Below, in pieces: positions 40,748 to 43,247 of a DNA stretch of 43,247 nt. The notes under the pieces are model-generated. The model was not told the origin of the DNA. It saw only the letters and a program-made list of their open reading frames with translations, and did no database searches. The stretch lies in the NCBI GenBank assembly GCA_964579675.1, contig CAZOIA010000019.1:1-43247 (forward strand), given 5' to 3'. Made by a program: the position numbers and the translations under genes. Positions within the stretch are counted from its first letter, which is position 1. Each line of letters opens with the position of its first letter. The DNA is from CAZOIA01 sp964579675 (GTDB lineage Bacteria > Planctomycetota > Phycisphaerae > UBA1845 > PWPN01).

Positions 40748-41459
40748 ACTTCTCGGGGAGTTTCCACTTGGCAAAAAGCTTGTTGTTGTCCTCGTCGATG
40801 ATGGACATGTCCTGCTTCTTGCGGTCGTCGATGAGTTCCTCATGGTGGACCAGCGCCTGGCGGCAACCGATGACCTTGAGACCCGCCTCCCGCTGGACCT
40901 TGAGCGACAGGTCCGGGTCCCACCCGCAGAAGTAATATCGCTCGTCGAGGCAGCCGATCCGTTCGAGCAGTTCGCGCCGCAGCAGGCCGAAGTTGGCGTA
41001 GGGTACGCCGCGAACGTTGTAGATACTGTAGATCACGCCGTCGTGCTCGACCGAGTCGAGCCGGTTCCAGGTGCGGTCCAGGTTGTGGTAGAAGGCGATC
41101 ATCCCGACATCGGCCAGGTCGGGCCGTTCGATCATGCGTACCGCCGCCTCGACCGCGCCGGCCAGAGGATATGAGTCGTCGTTGAGCCACATCACGTAGC
41201 GGCCGATTGCGGCCCGGAACCCCTTGTTGTATGCCCGGGTGGCCCCCTCCCGCCGCGCTTCGAGCACGAAACGGATGTCGGGTTGCCCGGCCAGCCATTC
41301 CTCCGTGCCGTCCCCAATACTTCCGCCGACCACGATGGTCTCGTGACGGATACGGACGTTCTCCCGCACGCCGGCTATGCAGCGCTTGAGCCGGTCGAGC
41401 CGGTTGCAGGTCGCGATCACAATACTGACGACGGGATTATCGTCTCGCGGTTCGGCCAT
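40683..41459 (-). CDS. Glycosyltransferase family 2, soluble type
   Basis: A 258-residue GT2-like protein with a GT-A fold. It begins PVVSIVIATCNRLDRLKRC, the nucleotide-sugar-binding beta strand, and has a DXD-like NDDSYP (93-98). The FCGWDPDLSLKVQREAGLKV segment resembles the ED-containing acceptor part. In the second strand, TIVVGGSIGDGTEEWL carries Gly where Asp is usual in VVDNgS. No membrane segments are seen. It may add sugars to a glycan made by the neighbouring processive enzyme. Its 3' end overlaps that gene on the other strand. Confidence 0.85.
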   Translation of the reverse strand: MAEPRDDNPVVSIVIATCNRLDRLKRCIAGVRENVRIRHETIVVGGSIGDGTEEWLAGQPDIRFVLEARREGATRAYNKGFRAAIGRYVMWLNDDSYPLAGAVEAAVRMIERPDLADVGMIAFYHNLDRTWNRLDSVEHDGVIYSIYNVRGVPYANFGLLRRELLERIGCLDERYYFCGWDPDLSLKVQREAGLKVIGCRQALVHHEELIDDRKKQDMSIIDEDNNKLFAKWKLPEKFSYPDPAPAYQQMVRARGLMM

Positions 41460-42033
41460 GCTGTATTCCGGGGGCAGCCGCTTTTCGCGGGGCTCCCTGG
41501 CGGTATTATCGGCACCCGTGGTCTGGGTCTTGGGCGAATCCAGCCCCGGGGCGGGTGGCCATTGTTGTTGACAAGCAGTGAATCACGGTCTCGGGGTAAG
41601 GTCGGGTTCTGGCGAGCCGGGCGGTCCTCCGCCCGGGTTTTCTGGATTTGGATGCAGCTACCATAGAAGGACAACCCGGCCCGAGCGTACGTGTTCAGCG
41701 TCTCCTGGGGCGGGATGGCACAGAAACCCGTCGCTGGCGCTCTGGGCTCTGATCAGGACGAACGCGTTGGCGAGTCAGAGCCCCGAGCGCAAGCGAGTGG
41801 GGTCAATCGGGACGCTAAACACACGCGCCCGGGCACGGGCCGGCTCGCTGGGTCCACTGACAACGCAGTGGCCGGCTCGCTGGGTTCACTGACAACGCAG
41901 TCAGTCGCCGTTGCCCAAATCGCTGGCGACGCCCGCCCCGGGCGGGTAAGTGCCCACCGTCAAGATACTCCGGCCGCCGGACCGATAGTAACCCAGAAGC
42001 CGGCCTCGGCGAGGCTGCCGGCTATTCGCGGCA
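41460..42033. other. 574-base spacer with repeats, no convincing gene
   Basis: Short open frames here have no recognisable domains and are interrupted by repeats, so none is called. The region contains a REP-like GAGCCCCGAGCGCAAGCGAG near 41781 and a 32-base tandem repeat at 41839-41901. The divergent glycosyltransferase and radical-SAM genes must be transcribed outward from this spacer. No clear promoter was picked out. Confidence 0.5.
41839..41901. repeat. Tandem repeat, two 31-base copies
   Basis: GCCGGCTCGCTGGGTCCACT at 41839 continues ACAACGCAGT; the second copy at 41871-41901 differs at one base, giving a 32-base period. Each copy contains an ACTG-ACAACG-CAGT hairpin, extended to CCACTG/CAGTGG in the first and to ACTGAC/GTCAGT in the second. 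Non-coding. Confidence 0.6.
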
Positions 42034-43101
42034 ATGGACGGGCGCATGGGCACGCTGATCGAACCATCCGCAGATCCCGCAGAATACTTTCCGTTCCTCA
42101 AGGAGCATCCCGGGTACGACTCCACGACCAAGGCGGAAAACCTGGATCGTCTCATTGCCGCCCGGGATGCTGGTGAGCTGATGGTCGCGTCGGCCCCGGC
42201 GTACATCCGATTTGAGCCCAGCGCCCACTGTAACCTGCGATGCTGCTGGGCTCATCGCCGGCCGAAGCACCCGGCCCTGCGCCCCCGCGGCAATGCGAGC
42301 CCGAAGCTTGCCGCTCGGGTTGTCGGCCAGGTCGGCGACTGCCTCTATCAGGCCATCCTCTGCCACTGGGGCGAGCCAACGTTGAACCCGCAGTTGCCGG
42401 AGATCATCCAGGTTTTCCATCAGGCGCAGATCTACACGACGTTCGACACGAACATGATACTGATGACCGAAGACCTGGCGGCCCGGCTCATCGATGCGGG
42501 GCTGGATGCGGTATCGGCGTCGATCGACGGCGTGTCTCAAGCCGCCTACGGGCAGTACCGTGTCGGGGGGAGGGTAGCCGACGCGCTGGCCGGCCTGCGC
42601 CACGTGGTCGAGCAACGGCGGCATTCGGGACGGCGGAACCCCCGCGTGCGCTGGCAGTTCCTCGTCTTCCCGCACAACGCCCACGAGGTGGACGAGGCGG
42701 CTCGACTGGCGGCTGACATCGGCGTCGATGTGTTTGACGCGCTGCCGGCAGGCGGGCGGCGGTGGACGCCCGAGGCGGGCTTCATCCCGTACGAGAAGCC
42801 GAGACGCCCTGAAGGGCTGTTGTGCCGCGACCCGTGGACCTACCTCGCGGTTGACTGGGACGGGGCGGTGCATCTGTGCTGCCGGGCGTTCCAGGCCAGG
42901 CACGTGGCCGGGCACATGGACACCCAAACGCTGCGTGAGGTCTTCGACGGTGAGAAGTTCCAGCTCGCCCGGCGGGTCATTCGCGACGGGATCTGGAACG
43001 AGCACGACGGCCCGACCCCCTGCACCGGATGCAACAAGGTCAAGCTGTTCACGCCGGGCATCGCGGCGCTCGGGCACGTTCTGACCGTTGAGAACGAATG
43101 A
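42034..43101 (+). CDS. Radical-SAM/SPASM-like protein with altered cluster motif
   Basis: A 355-residue protein with the radical-SAM SPASM layout. The first cluster motif should read CxxxCxxC, but here Cys66, Cys70 and Cys71 form CNLRCCWAH, so the third cysteine is not at position 73. Downstream features are intact: HWGEPTLNP (111-119), SIDGVSQAAYGQYR and the C-terminal cysteines Cys264, Cys282, Cys283, Cys330 and Cys333, which resemble SPASM auxiliary-cluster ligands. Start at ATG 42034 is uncertain; ATG 42046 is an alternative and neither has a strong ribosome site. Substrate unknown; relatives often modify peptides or sugars, and two glycosyltransferase genes lie just upstream. Confidence 0.8.
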   Translation: MDGRMGTLIEPSADPAEYFPFLKEHPGYDSTTKAENLDRLIAARDAGELMVASAPAYIRFEPSAHCNLRCCWAHRRPKHPALRPRGNASPKLAARVVGQVGDCLYQAILCHWGEPTLNPQLPEIIQVFHQAQIYTTFDTNMILMTEDLAARLIDAGLDAVSASIDGVSQAAYGQYRVGGRVADALAGLRHVVEQRRHSGRRNPRVRWQFLVFPHNAHEVDEAARLAADIGVDVFDALPAGGRRWTPEAGFIPYEKPRRPEGLLCRDPWTYLAVDWDGAVHLCCRAFQARHVAGHMDTQTLREVFDGEKFQLARRVIRDGIWNEHDGPTPCTGCNKVKLFTPGIAALGHVLTVENE

Positions 43102-43115
43102 CCAGAAAAGTCTGG
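43102..43115 (+). terminator. Small hairpin after the radical-SAM gene
   Basis: CCAGA and TCTGG form a perfect five-base-pair stem with an AAAG loop, starting one base after the stop codon. The following bases are A-rich rather than T-rich, so it is not a classical intrinsic terminator. Confidence 0.2.
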
Positions 43116-43197
43116 CAAAACAAGTCGCCAGGCGGCGGACCTCAGTCCTGAAGTCTTGCCCACGACTTCGTTATCGCGGTCGCAGCACTCCTGGCGG

Positions 43198-43247
43198 GTG
43201 CGTGACAGTTCCGGCGGGGACCTTCGGGCGGAGAAGGGGACGGCACC
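43198..43247 (-). repeat. Dispersed 50-base repeat, right copy (inverted)
   Basis: The reverse complement matches 141-190 at about 43 of 50 positions without gaps, including the CCGAAGGTCCCCGCCGGAA core. It runs to the end of the window and may continue beyond it. It lies downstream of the radical-SAM gene, in non-coding sequence. Confidence 0.6.

Noticed and set aside
41691..42176. Plus-strand open frame of 161 codons in the repeat spacer
   Set aside because: It runs through a tandem repeat, has no domain and overlaps the start of the radical-SAM gene in another frame.
42022..43077. Antisense open frame opposite the radical-SAM gene
   Set aside because: The plus-strand frame carries clear radical-SAM and SPASM-like motifs; the minus frame has none.
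1..43247. CRISPR array, prophage, insertion sequence or defence island
   Set aside because: No regularly spaced repeats, transposase, integrase, Cas or other defence-type proteins are present. The repeats found are short intergenic elements.

Overview
This GC-rich window reads as a bacterial chromosome segment, most likely from Planctomycetota and plausibly class Phycisphaerae. That placement is an inference from the alanine/threonine/glutamine/proline linkers in secreted proteins (for example near 5350 and 9970), the zinc-type S14, S4 and L36 proteins, the missing L30 gene, and the intergenic palindromic repeats. No rRNA, tRNA, CRISPR array, transposase or phage gene was seen.

Left part (1-19 kb), mostly minus strand. 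After a repeat-rich start come two uncharacterised plus-strand genes (257-1488). A minus-strand cassette follows: an ECF sigma factor, its membrane anti-sigma factor and a secreted PDZ protein, downstream of a secreted carbohydrate-binding/TPR-type protein. A plus-strand nickel-dependent lactate racemase (larA) has all four catalytic and cofactor residues, but no cofactor-maturation genes are nearby. On the minus strand lie a CAP-domain lipoprotein, a large lipoprotein with FN3 and NPCBM-like domains, an orphan sugar-type ABC ATPase and a double-ACT protein. folP (plus, possibly leaderless) and efp (minus) overlap at their 3' ends. A 1634-residue minus-strand protein joins an M28-peptidase-like ectodomain, with apparently lost zinc ligands, to an FtsX/MacB-type permease.

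Middle (19.2-38.8 kb), plus strand: fusA followed by a nearly complete S10-spc-alpha ribosomal superoperon: rpsJ, rplC, rplD, rplW, rplB, rpsS, rplV, rpsC, rplP, rpmC, rpsQ, rplN, rplX, rplE, rpsN, rpsH, rplF, rplR, rpsE, rplO, secY, adk, map, rpmJ, rpsM, rpsK, rpsD, rpoA, rplQ, then a HIT-family gene. rpsL, rpsG and tuf are not between fusA and rpsJ, rpmD is absent between rpsE and rplO, and infA is absent between map and rpmJ. Several ribosomal proteins are enlarged: S5 has a roughly 100-residue disordered N-terminus, L17 an internal insert and a basic tail, L14 and L6 insertions. L2 has an altered, normally near-invariant motif.

Right part (38.8-43.2 kb): a membrane processive family-2 glycosyltransferase (plus) and a small family-2 glycosyltransferase (minus) overlap at their 3' ends. 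A repeat-bearing 570-base spacer follows, then a radical-SAM/SPASM-like protein whose cluster motif lacks the normal spacing. This looks like a surface-polysaccharide or glycan-modification neighbourhood. The two window ends carry inverted copies of one 50-base intergenic repeat.
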